DNA from: Lobosporangium transversale
Lineage: Eukaryota > Mortierellomycota > Mortierellomycetes > Mortierellales > Mortierellaceae
Length of the DNA: 64,000 bases
Direction of reading: 5' to 3'
NCBI RefSeq assembly: GCF_002105155.1
Contig: NW_019028979.1
Coordinates: 682,001 to 746,000 of the forward strand
Each line of letters starts with the position of its first letter. The stretch's first letter is position 1. The notes beneath the pieces are model-generated. The model was not told the origin of the DNA and did no database searches. It saw only the letters and a program-made list of their open reading frames with translations. The position numbers and the translations under genes are program-made. Shown here piece by piece: positions 15,614-26,957 of the stretch.

Positions 15614-17588
15614 GTTGAGATTGTTAAACTGATTCGTAAGGAATGAGGTGTGTTCAAGTTTAAGGAAAAGAAGAAGCAAGGAAGGAACAAAGAGATAAGC
15701 TGGCAATCACGTTTTCTTTTTCTTTTTTTTTTGTCCCGCTTCCTACGCACGACCCCCTCTCTGTCCTACGAAAAGGGAAGACTAGGCTTCCATAACCACG
15801 TGAAGAACTGGGATCAGACGTTTTGTAGAAAAGAAAGTATGATCAACAAGTTTTGTTGAGAAAGGTAATGTGTTCCAGGAAGTCCAGATGATCGTACTGT
15901 CTATCAAGCTCATAGCTGCTCTCTTTTTTCTGATTTTCAGCAGATATACCCGGATTTGGCTTCAACCATCGTGCAGATTTCTTTTCTTGTCTATCAAGAC
16001 ATATCCCCAATCGTTAAGTTCAAACCTTTACGTATATACTGTATATAAACATATTATAGAGTTAGTCTTCACGAATCTCTTGTGATTTATACGGATCCAA
16101 CGGGTTCCCATCCTGGGCTCTCTTTCTCATTCCCTGGAGGATTGAGTTCAAGGACTATAAAGACAGCAACGATGTCTCCACATTATAAAAGTCGTGCCTG
16201 AATCTGTTTCAACTTTAATGCCATCTAAAAAATATATAATCATTTACAAAGGTATAGAGTCATCTTAGAGCTGTGACAGCAGTTTGTCTCCTAATTTGGA
16301 CACAATCGCATCTCCATCCACTCCTTTCTTTGTGTCTGATCCAAATCTTTAATGACCCTTGTGGTCCACAGCCACCGGACTAAAAGAAGACATGATAGCT
16401 ACCTGGCACGATAACGATTGGGGAAAGAGGAGGAAAGGAGGGGGGGAGCTTCATTCTTTTTTTCCTCATTTGTGTTCTCTTGCGATTTTGAGCGTATTAA
16501 TACAGGTCTATTACACTTGGACAAACATGTTCGTGTACATGCAAGAAAATACACATGAACAACAGAAAGAGAAAAACAAATGCAGGGGTCTGATGTCTGT
16601 TGCTGCCGTGTTGCGAGAAATAAATGAATCAATGCAAGTCTTCGGCAACAAGAGACAACTCCGACATGGAATTATATACACTTCAGTCTAATGAAAAAAA
16701 AAAAAAAAAAAAAAAATGGATAGGGTGTGCAAAGTGGTTTCTAAAATGTACATGTACATGTACATTTTTATTTTATAATCTATTTATTATTTATATTATT
16801 CTGATTGCCTTTGCGGAGATGCAACGTTCTGGTGCTACAGACATACAGACAACGTGGGTTGCCTTTCATCAAAATAAAACTAAAAAACTATATTAATACG
16901 AACTCCACTTATTCTTTTTCTTCTTTTTTTATCATCTCATACGCTTCCATCACACTGCTTCTTGCTGTCCTCTTCCATCCTCCAATCATTCTTTCCCTCT
17001 CACTTCCACCTCCAAACCCCCATCCACACTTTTCACCATCTCAAGGTCAACTGCCTCTCTCTCTTCTTCTTTCTTTGTCTCTCTTCTTCTTTCTCTCTTT
17101 TTTTTTGCTTATCCCCCTTCATTTCACTTCTCTCCTTTTCTCCTTACTCCCTTTCTCTTGCTCTCTTCCTCACTTCTACACGACACATTCACACTGCACA
17201 TCCTGCACTTCCGCATACACTAAACAATATATTCACCCATCCTCTTACTTGTCTCTCCTTGCTTCCTGTTGATCTTGCTGTTACTAATTCTCTCCTGCAC
17301 ACGACAAAACCCCTTGATAAAACGGCCTTTCTTCTATTCTTATTGTCATATTACAGTATCTCAATTGCCACACAACTCTCTCTTTATCTCTTTCTTTCCT
17401 TCCTTCACACTTTCTCTTTTCTCTTTCTTCCTCGTTTATCTCTCCATCCCCTCTTTCTATTATCTCCTCAACACATCCAGCCCCTCCCCATTCCGGCCTT
17501 AAACAGGCGCAAACTCAAAAATAAAATAGGCAAACGATTTCTGCTCTCGACACTTTCCTTCCCTTCTCCAAGAAAAAACTTTATTGAA
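15614..17588. other. Large divergent intergenic region with CT-rich leader and a perfect palindrome
   Basis: No protein gene is convincing. The 5' flank of eEF1B gamma is at the left. A 26-base perfect palindrome lies at 16743-16768. From about 16900 to 17588 the plus strand is extremely rich in C and T and probably forms the long 5' leader of the Sel1-repeat gene. An A run occupies about 16693-16715. Open frames in the CT tract encode only low-complexity Ser/Leu/Phe. Confidence 0.55.
16743..16768. repeat. 26-base perfect palindrome (ATGTAC-type)
   Basis: The segment reads identically on both strands over 26 bases, with alternating ATGTAC units in the centre and AAAA/TTTT ends. It could extrude as a cruciform or bind a symmetric protein; the centre is also a short tandem of GTACAT. 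It lies about 820 bases upstream of the Sel1 gene start. Confidence 0.8.
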
Positions 17589-19740
17589 ATGTCCACCTCA
17601 CATCTCCTCCACCGTGGTCGCAGCGTTTTCTCGAAACTAAACCAAAAATATCGACTCCCGGCTTCTGCTGCTCTTACAACTGCCACTGCCTCTTCCTCCA
17701 TTTGCACCTTCTCCTCTGTACCTTGCTCACACTCTGATGATGCCCTCGGTAAGACTCAATCTGACAGTCATTCCTCTGTCCGTCAACAAGCCTCGCAAGA
17801 CCCTCAGGATCAACTCAAGGCCCGTCGCCTCTTCGATCTTGCTCAGCAACTTCTTTTCGGCCGTCATGGTCAGATCAAAGACGAAGTCGCAGCGGCTGAA
17901 TACTATCGTCTCGCTGCACAAATGGGTCATCTAGAAGCCCAGGGCGTTCTAGCCTTTTGTTATGAATTCGGTCTAGGTGTCCAAGCTGATTATGTGGAAG
18001 CAGAGCGCCTCTACATCTTGGCAGCTGAAAAAGGAAATGGCCTCTCACTCTCCCGTTTGGCCTTTTTGCGTAAATACGGTCGTCCTTCCGTTAAGATTGA
18101 TCGCATCGAATCAGAATACTGGCAACAAAAGATCAATCAGCAAGGCCCATCTGCACTCGCTTGGCTCATGGAGGCCGCAGCCGTCGACAATCATGATTGC
18201 TGTCAGTTCGCCCTCGGAGTCTGCTATCACGACGGTGTTGGTGTGGAAAAGAACGCTAACGAGGCATTTCTCTGGTATAAAAAGTCGGCGGAGCAGGGCA
18301 ATGCTCGTGGTCAGGGTATTCTTGGCTATTGCTATGGTGAGGGTTTCGGTGTAGAACGAGATCGTCGTAAAGCCATGTATTGGTATCGCATCGCAGCAGA
18401 GCAGGGCGAGTCTGTAGCACTTTACAACATTGGATACTGCTATGAGGATGGCTTGGGCGTGGATCGCGACCCTTACGAGGCAGTTAAATGGTACCGTCTT
18501 TCAGCTGAACTTGGCAATGCGTTTGCTCAAAATTCACTTGGATACTGTTATGAAGATGGTGTTGGGATTGAGCAAAATCTTGAGTTGGCTGCCATGTGGT
18601 ATACGAAATCAGCAGAGCAGGGATATCCTTGGGCAGAGTGTAATCTTGGATACTGCAACCAGAATGGTATCGGAGTTCCCAAGGATGATGCCAAGGGAGC
18701 GTACTGGTATCGCAAGGCAGCCTTGCAAGGGCATGCTCGAGCTCAACACAATCTCGGTTTTTGTTATCAGAATGGAATCGGAGTACCCAAGGATCCTGTA
18801 GAGGCTGTCAAGTGGTACATGAAGTCGGCAGAGCATGGCAACATCTTCGCGTTCCATTCGCTCGGATATTGCTATCAAAATGGCATTGGAGTTCAACAAA
18901 ACTTAGACGAGGCCGTGTACTGGTACTATCTTTCTGCTGAAGAAAATCATGCACCGGCCCAACTTTCACTTGGATATTGTTTTCGTAACGGTGTCGGTGT
19001 CCCCAAGGAGCCCAAGGAGGCAGTCAAGTGGTTCTATCGCTCTGCCATCCAAGGAAATGCCCTCGCTCAGAACTCACTCGGATTTTGTTATGAGGAAGGT
19101 CTTGGTGTGGAAAAGGACCGTAAGAAAGCAGTATTTTGGTATGAAAAATCGGCGGCCCAAAACAACCCTTGGGCTCAATGCAATCTTGGATTTTGTTATG
19201 CGAATGAAATTGGTGTGGCTCAGGATTATGAAATGGCTGTCAAATACTATTCCCTCGCTGCAGCTCAGAATCATGCTCGTGCTCAGGATAAGCTTGGTGT
19301 ATGCTTACAACTTGGACAGGGCATTGCTCAAGATGTAAAACTTGCTGTCCGTTATTTCAGGTTGGCTGCTGAACAAGGTCATCTTGCAGGCCAGTACCAC
19401 CTCGCTAATGCATTGGTAATATTCAAAACTCCCTTCTCTTTCTTTTTCTTTTCCTCTCAGTTGCTGTGTTGGTTGACACTGGCAATGTACCTGATCAATT
19501 CAAAGCTAATCCTGATATCTTTTTTTGATTTTTTATATGTGATAGGAAAAGGGTTTGGGCTGTGAAGTTAATCTTGAAGAGGCCTCCATTTGGTTTGAAC
19601 GCGCAGCGGCAAACGGATGCAGAACCTCGCATGAAAGACTTCAGCGTCTTCTCGCACGTTCGTGCCTTGAGAACGGATTAGGTATCACGGAGAGCGGCCT
19701 CTTCCTTGGTGCTGTTGGTCATTGCGCTCCCGCAGCATAA
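17589..19740 (+). CDS. Sel1-repeat protein with possible mitochondrial presequence
   Basis: Predicted alpha-solenoid adaptor. Two exons, 17589-19415 and 19546-19740, close to 673 residues. About fourteen Sel1-like repeats of almost exactly 36 residues run from near residue 90 to near residue 650, with a core such as NLGYCYQNGIGVPKDP followed by EAVKWYxKSAEQGN. The Cys of GYC/GFC is kept in most units; one unit (around KIDRIESEYW) is irregular. Such solenoids scaffold ER-associated degradation, cell-wall synthesis or mitochondrial proteins. The N-terminus (MSTSHLLHRGRSVFSKL...) has Arg, Ser and Leu without acids, like a mitochondrial targeting peptide, then a Ser/Thr-rich linker. The frame is open for 200 codons upstream, but that sequence is pyrimidine-rich leader, so I chose this ATG. 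Function within the family is not deducible. Confidence 0.85.
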
Positions 19741-20246
19741 TCTAATTGGGATTGAGACAGCAACAACATTTAAACACAACTCCTATTCTACCTCTCTTTC
19801 CTGTTTCTAATTTGATCTTTTTCGTTCTTTCCATTGCATGCTTATTTTCTTTTACGTTATTTTTTTACTATCCATCGTTTCCCAATATTCATGCTGCATC
19901 ATACCACTTATAGACTTATGCTCCATGCTTTTTCATTATTTACTTGTTGAAATAGAAAATATGTAATAAAACCTTTGACCAATATCAACGCTCTTCATCT
20001 TTTTTCAACCCAGAAAGCCGGGGGAGATTATCCGAAGGAAATAATAATGATTGATAAATATTCTGTTTTTTCTTCTTTTTCTTATTTCTCCTCTCCACAA
20101 CTGTATCATACTCATCATCCATCGCTCAAGGTTACATTTTCAAGGACGAAAAGCTCTCTATAAAATAGCAACAATATCAGGCAATATTGATAAAGAAAGA
20201 AAATAGATAAGGATTTCAAAGTCGAAGCGGATAAAAGAAAAAAAAA
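19741..20246. other. Intergenic between Sel1-repeat and PQ-loop genes
   Basis: No gene seen. The sequence is AT- and pyrimidine-rich: 3' flank of the Sel1 gene followed by the promoter and leader of the PQ-loop gene, which ends in a purine-rich run directly before the start codon. Confidence 0.45.
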
Positions 20247-21050
20247 ATGCCAACGGCCAAAGTCGTTCTTGAGAATGTGTTTGGCATGCTTGGGATTATA
20301 TTCTGGAGTTTCCAGTTGCTCCCCCAAGTCATTGACAATTATAAGGCAAAGACGACTGAGGGACTATCTGCAAGCATGTTCTTGTTCTGGACATTGGCGT
20401 CCTTAGGATTTGGATCATACAGCATCATCGAAGACTTGTCTATCCCTATTATTGTCCAGCCACATGTCTTTGGTTTCTTTTCGACTACTTGCTTCCTGCA
20501 ATGCATCTATTATAATCAAAAGAAGCGATGGTCACTGCTAAAAACATTAGTAATCAGTTTTCTGCTGGCCGTGGGGTTTGCAGGGATAGAAGCTGCAGCT
20601 TTCTTTGGCACACGTGTAAGTTGATCACTTTATTTATTTATTTATTTTTTGCTTAGATGGCAATGAAGATGAGCATGATGTATTTTCAAATGTTGTCGTT
20701 CTCCCACTCACATTCACACACATTCTTTTAATAACACAACAAAGGCTGGCTTGGTTCATGATGTCAAAGGGACATTGGATGCTGCGGGCATCTTGCCAGT
20801 TGTCTTATTAGGCGTTGGATTTATTCCACAATACATCGATATTCTGCGCCTTCGATCCGTCGTTAGTGTCAGCATGGTCTTTATCGGTGCTGATGCTTCT
20901 GGCTCAGTGTTTTCGTTAATTAGTCTAGCCCTTCGAGACACATTTGATCTATTGGCTGCTCTCAACTACGTGATCGTTTTTGTTTGTGACATGGTTATTG
21001 TTGCCTTCTACCTTTACTTTAACAAGTACAAACCATCACCGGATATTTGA
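20247..21050 (+). CDS. PQ-loop repeat membrane protein (SLC66-type)
   Basis: Small polytopic membrane protein. Two exons, 20247-20615 and 20745-21050, close to 224 residues. It carries two PQ-loop motifs, FQLLPQVIDNYKAKTTEGLS (about 23-42) and VGFIPQYIDILRLRSVVSVS (second exon), with several hydrophobic segments in the pattern of a seven-helix SLC66/cystinosin-like fold. Family members transport lysosomal or vacuolar amino acids or help dolichol-phosphate-mannose use; substrate cannot be inferred here. No signal peptide is apparent and the short N-terminus MPTAKVVLENV is followed directly by the first helix. The start codon follows a run of A. It converges with the coiled-coil gene across a T16-A28 segment. 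Confidence 0.85.
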
Positions 21051-21227
21051 GCATGCAGCATGTTATACCAAAGTTTAAGCCATAGAAGTAACCATTAAAT
21101 AATTTATGCATTGTTATTTCTTTTACACGGGTATATGTTCTCTGTCTATTGCTTGGTTTGTGAGGAGTACAACTATGGGGATGAACCTGATAATGGGCCT
21201 GAGAAAAAGGACAGGAAAGATAGCGCC

Positions 21228-21271
<44 letters not shown>
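21228..21271. terminator. T16-A28 inverted homopolymer between convergent genes
   Basis: Sixteen T are followed directly by twenty-eight A, flanked by CC on the left and GG on the right, so an RNA from either strand could fold into an A-U hairpin of about 18 pairs. It sits between the stop codons of two convergent genes (21050 and 21330). A role in bidirectional 3'-end formation is inference from place and shape. Confidence 0.4.
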
Positions 21272-21273
<2 letters not shown>

Positions 21274-21329
21274 AAAGGAAAGACAATTAAAATCAGCGAG
21301 AGACATTTTTTCAATACAAGATCACACCA

Positions 21330-23178
21330 TCAGTACATTACCTCCGCAAAAGTAGCTACAAATCCTGGCTCATGATCACTTTCCGATTCCCCGATATCCG
21401 AAAGCGACTCGGCTGGGTCTCTAAATTCATTCCGGTTTCGCTGGTCATCATCGTCACGCTCGCTTCCTGATCCTAATAGATCCATATCCACGTCCGTATA
21501 AAGTGATCTTTTGCCTATGCCTCTCGATTTCTTGGCGCTTGTTCCGTCATGGGCCCGTTGCTTTGTCTCTGCTGAGGTTTGTGTAGATGAATTGGTTCCA
21601 GAGGGTATTAAAGCACGCCTTGCTTCCGATGTCGATGTTGATGTAGATACCGTTGTGGTCCGCACATCAGTAGGGTTGGCATGTTGATTAGAATGACTAT
21701 GACGATGATGAGAATGACTCCTAGGATGCGCGGACTTTGAGTGTAATGCTCCATTATGATGATCTCGACTAGAGCGCCGACCGCCACTCTCCCTTTTGGA
21801 CGAGTGGCGATCCCGGCGCTTGGATGAAGAGAGCGGCTGTTGGTCCTGATGATAACGGCGCTCCAGCTCGCCAAAGATATTACCTCGTACTCCTGGTAGG
21901 TGGAAATGATGGTGTAAATGTTGTTCCGTTGGATGTGTGGTCACATAAGGAGGAGGAGACCCTGAATGTGCCTCTGCGTGCTCTTTTACATGTTGAGGGT
22001 TTGCATCATTAGTTGTTTTTGCAGTCAAAACTGTTTCTGCAGGATCTTCAAAGTAACCGCAATTACAGCACTCATATGCATGCCCATGTTCATAATCTTC
22101 CACTTGTGAACGTAAGGTGATGACTTCGTTTCTGGCATCCTGTAGAAGATCTCGGTATTCAGCAAGCTCATTCCTGAGAGTCGAGTTGGTAGTGGCAAGT
22201 TCCTTGATCAAAGAAACAAGTTGATTCTGTGCAATGAGCGGGGGTTCAGAAATTGCAGTAGGATAAGGTGGCGATGATGAAGGTGATGTCTGATATATGT
22301 TGATTGGGGCAACTGATCCTGCTGATCCTTGAAGACTCTTTTCTTGTTGGATAGCTTGACCCAGACTCCCTTGTGGCGGTGAGCACAAGCGCTCTGTTGT
22401 CTCTTTGAGCCATGCAAGAGCCTCTCGGCTCTCCCGAACAAGATCCAACTCCTGTGTCTGTCGCCGTAAAAGGTCATACCGCTTTCCGAGAGCCTCATAT
22501 TTGGTCTGCATGATGAGGAGCTTTTGTTGTGCTGTTCGCTCGGAGCGTTGAACTTCATGGAGTTCATCCTGCAACCCCTCAATCTTGAGTCGACTAGCAT
22601 CTTCTCGTTCCTGAAGTGCTTCTCGCTTGATCCTCTCAATCCGAAGCAATTCAGAGTCCTTCTGACCATCGCCAATCTCTTGTGTAAGATTAAATAACGC
22701 CTGCTCAGTGTGCTCCAGCTGGCTAGTCATCAATAGCAATCGTTTCGCTGTCCTTGCCTGGTCACTCACTGCCACAAAGCGTGCTTCTTCCAACTCATGA
22801 TTTATTTTAGCAAGGTCTCGACTTGTCTTATTGACTTTTTCAATCTCTAGCATGGCAATGCGTAACTATAATCTCGCAAAAACAAAAAACAAAAAAGTTA
22901 ATATTAGAAAAAACAAAATCAAATGTTTTTCTGGTAATAGGAAAACTTTCTGTTACCTCGCGCTGCAACTCGATGATCAACGAGCGATGGTCTTGAGTTG
23001 AGCCCTCGGACTCTATACATAATGGGTTCAACCGAACAGTTTGCTTCATTAGTTCGGATATTGATGACTGATGAACAACCCAATGGCTGTCACTATAGAC
23101 AACCTCGGGTACAGCATAGTGGCTATGAAGGTGAGTATTAGATATCGATGACGACGGCTGTGTATTTCCTACCATCAT
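21330..23178 (-). CDS. Coiled-coil protein with His/Ser-rich C-terminal half, function unknown
   Basis: Two exons, 23178-22957 and 22865-21330, close to 585 residues. After a short disordered N-terminus, heptad-rich sequence covers about 60-210 (ELQRELRIAMLEIEKVN onward, with QTKYEALGKRYDLLRRQ). A second, shorter coiled coil near 290-335 contains LVSLIKELATTNSTLRNEL and LLQDARNEVITLRSQVEDY, a block that recalls fungal cytoskeletal and septation-related coiled-coil proteins. A CCNCGYF patch follows. The rest is His-, Ser- and Arg-rich (HLHHHFHLPG, SHSHHRHSHS) and ends in an acidic tail (DLLGSGSERDDDDQ). I cannot name it; a scaffold or cell-polarity role is a guess. The first ATG pair (MMVG) was taken as start; a further 5' exon cannot be excluded because an acceptor-like CCACAG lies just upstream. 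Confidence 0.7.
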
Positions 23179-24044
23179 GTCGGCTTTGGTCTGAATACTG
23201 TGGAGTGAGTTCTAGGTGAGCCTGCCGGTTGGATACAATCCAGTGTGGACATTTTTGACCTTGTAGGCAATAGCAGCCTTCGGTATATGTTAGCTCGGAG
23301 GTCATAAACTTTTAAAAGTGACTTTTGTTAGAGATCAGATGCGTAAGATCTATGAATGTGAATGAGAAAGGAAAGACAAAAAAAAAAAGATGGGGGAGGA
23401 TCAGATGAAAGGAAGAAATAGATTCTTTTTCTTTTTTTATTTTTTTGTTGTTTTTGCTTTTGCTCTTCTTGGCAATCTGCGAGCATCGGAACTAGAGTGG
23501 GGTTTTTGAGACTGTGTATCACTTCTCTCAATCCTATGTCATGGTATGGCATGACCTCGATGACTACGAGACCACGCGACCCTATTACGACCCACTGCGA
23601 CCAATTTCTTACCCCTTGGCTCCATGTGTAATGAGGGCGATGGATGACATCGCTTGCTCAGGAGGTAAAACGAATAGATTCTTGATGAACTCTTAATTAG
23701 CAGGGGCTTCTGGGCAGAGCTCTTGACACCATCTTAATTGATGGAATGATGGAGCGTTAAATTAGTTCTATGAGTACGTAGCGAGAGGATCCCTGAGTGG
23801 ATGTTTTTTGGATCCAAGCAATATCGATAAGAATCTCACGCCACGCTAAAAAGGTCGAAACAAGGAGAAACGCAACGAGGCCTTCAAAACTGTTGGATTC
23901 GTCTTGACTAATTTTCATAGTTATCAGCAATTGGAGGATCGAGGAAGAAGATCTCATGACTTTAATTGACAATGATACGGGTATAAATGTACATGTTTAT
24001 ACAAAATATACTTGGTCTACTACACGCAGACCGACTTCTTTTTG

Positions 24045-24083
<39 letters not shown>
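24045..24083. repeat. Poly(A) tract of 39 bases
   Basis: Uninterrupted A run, the longest of about thirty-five A/T homopolymers of fifteen bases or more in this window. It is intergenic and not preceded by a recognisable retroposed gene, so I do not read it as a processed-transcript tail. Confidence 0.85.
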
Positions 24084-24087
<4 letters not shown>

Positions 24088-24900
24088 ACGTGGAATGATT
24101 CTATCATATCCTGGACACCGTGCGCTTTTTTGTTCCTGCATTTCTTTTATTTTTATTGGAAGGAAAGGGTAGATGGACGTGAATAGCATTCTGTGTAGAC
24201 ATGTGTTGACTGGAGAAAATGGGTCACACGTTGCTGCTCCTTTGCTGATGTACATGTTACTTGAGCCAACTTTTCTTATTTGTATTTTACACTCCATGAG
24301 GATTAAAGGGTAAATTTGCTGGTTCCACTCATGCATAAAAAGCTACATTCTCAAATTCGTACTTGTGTAAAAATACACAGAGAAAGAGTAAGGAGTAGTT
24401 TGGAGAAAGCAAGAGGAGACGCTTAGCTGGGGTCGATGAGAAGATGAGCGATGAATGAATGCTGATCTGCTCCGAGTAACGGAAGAAGGTATACCATTGG
24501 ACTACAATGATATCCTATGAGGTTATACAAGTGTAAAGAACAAGAAGGAGAAAAAGTTGGGACGAAGCTTTGGTGTGTTCAGGTCAAGACGAAAACACTT
24601 TTTTCAAAAAAAAGACTAGCGGATGCAACAAATCCATGCTTATCTGTGTAACGATGTGCTAGGGCCAAGCACAATGACAACCATGAAGGATAGTAAGATT
24701 ATGCATGTAGTTCACATGAAGAATAAATACATGCCAGACACTGTTGGATCTTGCTCTTTTGCTTTTGCTGGCAAACAAGAAAGAGTATGGACGCCGAAAG
24801 ATGATCCAAACAGTTTAGATGTTCTATAAAAAAATGTAAGCAAAAAATTCTTTTTCTTTTCTTCTTTCAGTTCCAATACTTTTCAACAGCCCCGCTTTCA

Positions 24901-24940
24901 TACATTCAACTACATTCAACTACATTCAACTACATTCAAC
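24901..24940 (+). repeat. Four copies of a 10-base tandem repeat (TACATTCAAC)
   Basis: Four perfect, contiguous copies lie about 170 bases upstream of the C2-domain gene start, probably in its promoter or leader. Minisatellite-like; likely variable in copy number. Confidence 0.9.
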
Positions 24941-25108
24941 CCATTCTTTCTCTTCCTGCTTCTGATTCCTTCTTCTCCTCCATTAACACCCCATTGACAC
25001 ATCCCATTCATCTCATTACACATTCCTTTGAATCGTTCACTTCTCTCTCTTTTTCTCTTTCTTTCTTTCTCAGTTTTGCACATAAAGCATATACACATAA
25101 TCACACAC

Positions 25109-26705
25109 ATGGCATCCCTACGAAAATTGGGTGTGCTTGTTGCCATTCCGATTAAAGGCAGGAGGCTACTTAACCGCTCTGGTGGCAAACAGTCACCTTA
25201 TGTCCAACTAAAACTCGGTGCAAATGAAAAGAAACGCACCAAGGCATCACTCATTGCCTCGGTGGAACCAGAATGGGACCAAGAGGCATGTTTGTCTTTT
25301 TTTTTTTTTTTTTTTTTTTTCAGCTTTCTGTTGTCACACACGGCTTCCCAACTTCTCCTAGACCGTTAAACCTTTAAATGCCATCCTTCATGCGTTTATT
25401 GTACACCTTTGCATTCATGTGCATACTCTAGATTCGGTTAGATGTCTTTCAAGGTGTCCTTGACATACATGTCTCGGTCTTTGATGAAGGCAAGAAGCAC
25501 GAACTCATCGGCGAGGGCACTTTGTTACTCCACGAGGTTATCGATAAAGGAGAGCTTGATGGTAAGGTTTTCTATTCTTCCCCTTCGTTTCAATGCATGC
25601 AAGTAGTCATATGGCCGGTTGACAGCCATATTATTTGTCCTATTCATTTATTATTCGACCATGCCAAGGCCTGTTTGAGGATGAACCAACATTATTGTTT
25701 TCAACAACGCCCCTTTTATTGCAGCCTTGATTGAAGTTTTCACCTCCGACATGCGCAATTTCCATCACATCGAACATTATTTTTTAATTTGTCTCTGGAA
25801 TGCATCTGGGATGACACACATTCCTATCTTTGTCGCACGTTGTCTAAGGGCTTTTGTATCCCATCTATTCAAAGATAAAAATTCGTCCTGACGTCGTTGT
25901 TGCGCTACCATGTTGAATGTTTGTCTGTGCTGCTTAAATAGTGTGGTTTCCGATCAAATACAAAAATGCACCTGCGGGTGAAATCTATTTCGAGTTGACC
26001 TTCTACGCGTTAGCGCCTCCACCAAATGTTGGACCAGGCAGATCACCTGCACCTCAAATGCATTTACAGCATCCGCCTCTGCGGTATGCACAACCAGGGT
26101 ATATGCCTGCCGGTCGTCCGTTGCCGCATACCACTATGGTTGGTCATCCGGTTGGTCCACCCGCTCCATTCCCTGGTAATACCTATCAGCACCCTACGGG
26201 ATACCCAAATTCTAACATTCCTAGTCAACCTCGGCCACAGCCTCCACAGCCTCAGCCTCAGCCTCAGCCTCAGCCTCGACCCTACCCAATACCACAGCAA
26301 CATCCTTTTATTCCAACCCATTCACCCGCCACGCCCCCAACCCAGCTTGGCATGAATTCTACCTTTCGACCCAAAACCCAGTACAATTCTAGGCCACAGC
26401 AAGCGCCTGTGCCTGCTCAAATTCGTCCTTTTCCTAACATCCCCAATGGAAATGGACCTTACAACAACATGCCACCAGCTCAGTATCCGATATCGCCTCT
26501 TTCACCGCAGCATCCACCTGGAGGAGTGCATATGCCTCTTCCACGCCCCACAGGCCCTACTACACCCGTAAATAATAACCATGGGCGCAGCGCCGGACCA
26601 AACCCAGCATATGGGCGGAGACCTCCGCCTATGACTCAAGTCAGTAGTGGCTCTCCAGTCACGCCACTTGTACAATACAATTACACCCTGGGTAGCTTTC
26701 CTTGA
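25109..26705 (+). CDS. C2-domain protein with proline-rich tail (Inn1/Fic1-like)
   Basis: Predicted membrane-associated adaptor for cytokinesis. Three exons, 25109-25285, 25432-25561 and 25942-26705, close to 356 residues. Residues 1-125 make a C2 domain: GVLVAIPIKGRRLLNR, QSPYVQLKLG, EPEWDQE joined to IRLDVF, then VSVFDEGKKHELIGEG and GEIYFELTFYA. The remaining 230 residues are Pro/Gln/Asn-rich with many PxxP motifs and a PQ dipeptide run near 26240-26276, suited to SH3 partners. This layout matches yeast Inn1 and fission yeast Fic1, which link the plasma membrane to the actomyosin ring through Hof1/Cdc15 and Cyk3; the match is by architecture. Intron 1 must begin GC (GCATGT) to keep the C2 frame. 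Intron 2 is about 380 bases, long for this genome. Confidence 0.8.
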
Positions 26706-26957
26706 AGAGCTCCAAGTGAAGCTAACCCCTGCAATAACACTCTCTCTTGTATAATAAACAATATAGCTACGATCTTAAAAATCGATTATTGGATATTCAA
26801 TTATTCAATTATTTAATTGATGCAACCATCAGTCGCGTTAAAAAAAATTTATGTAACATATTGACTAGAGTGATCTCCTGTATGAATGTGTGTGTGCATG
26901 TGGATAATGATTTACAAGGTTTAGATCTGCTCTCTTCTTGAGAATGAGAACATATCT
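26706..26957. other. Short convergent intergenic region
   Basis: AT-rich 3' flanks of the C2-domain and GNAT genes, 252 bases; nothing else seen. Confidence 0.4.

Larger units (their letters stand above)
23179..25108. other. Divergent intergenic region with 39-base A run
   Basis: No gene supported. It contains the promoters of the coiled-coil gene and the C2-domain gene. The longest homopolymer of the window, 39 A, occupies 24045-24083. Close to the C2 gene the plus strand turns CT-rich and carries a 10-base tandem repeat (24901-24940). Confidence 0.5.

Noticed and set aside
16962-17588. In-frame upstream extension of the Sel1 protein by about 200 residues
   Set aside because: The sequence is pyrimidine-rich leader giving low-complexity Ser/Leu/Phe; the ATG at 17589 starts a plausible targeting peptide and the protein proper.
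24045-24083. Poly(A) tail of a retroposed gene
   Set aside because: No coding or RNA-like sequence precedes the A run and no flanking duplication is visible.
25562-25941. Extra coding exon within the long second intron of the C2-domain gene
   Set aside because: The exons on either side already join in phase through conserved C2 sequence; the intronic frame shows no C2-like content.
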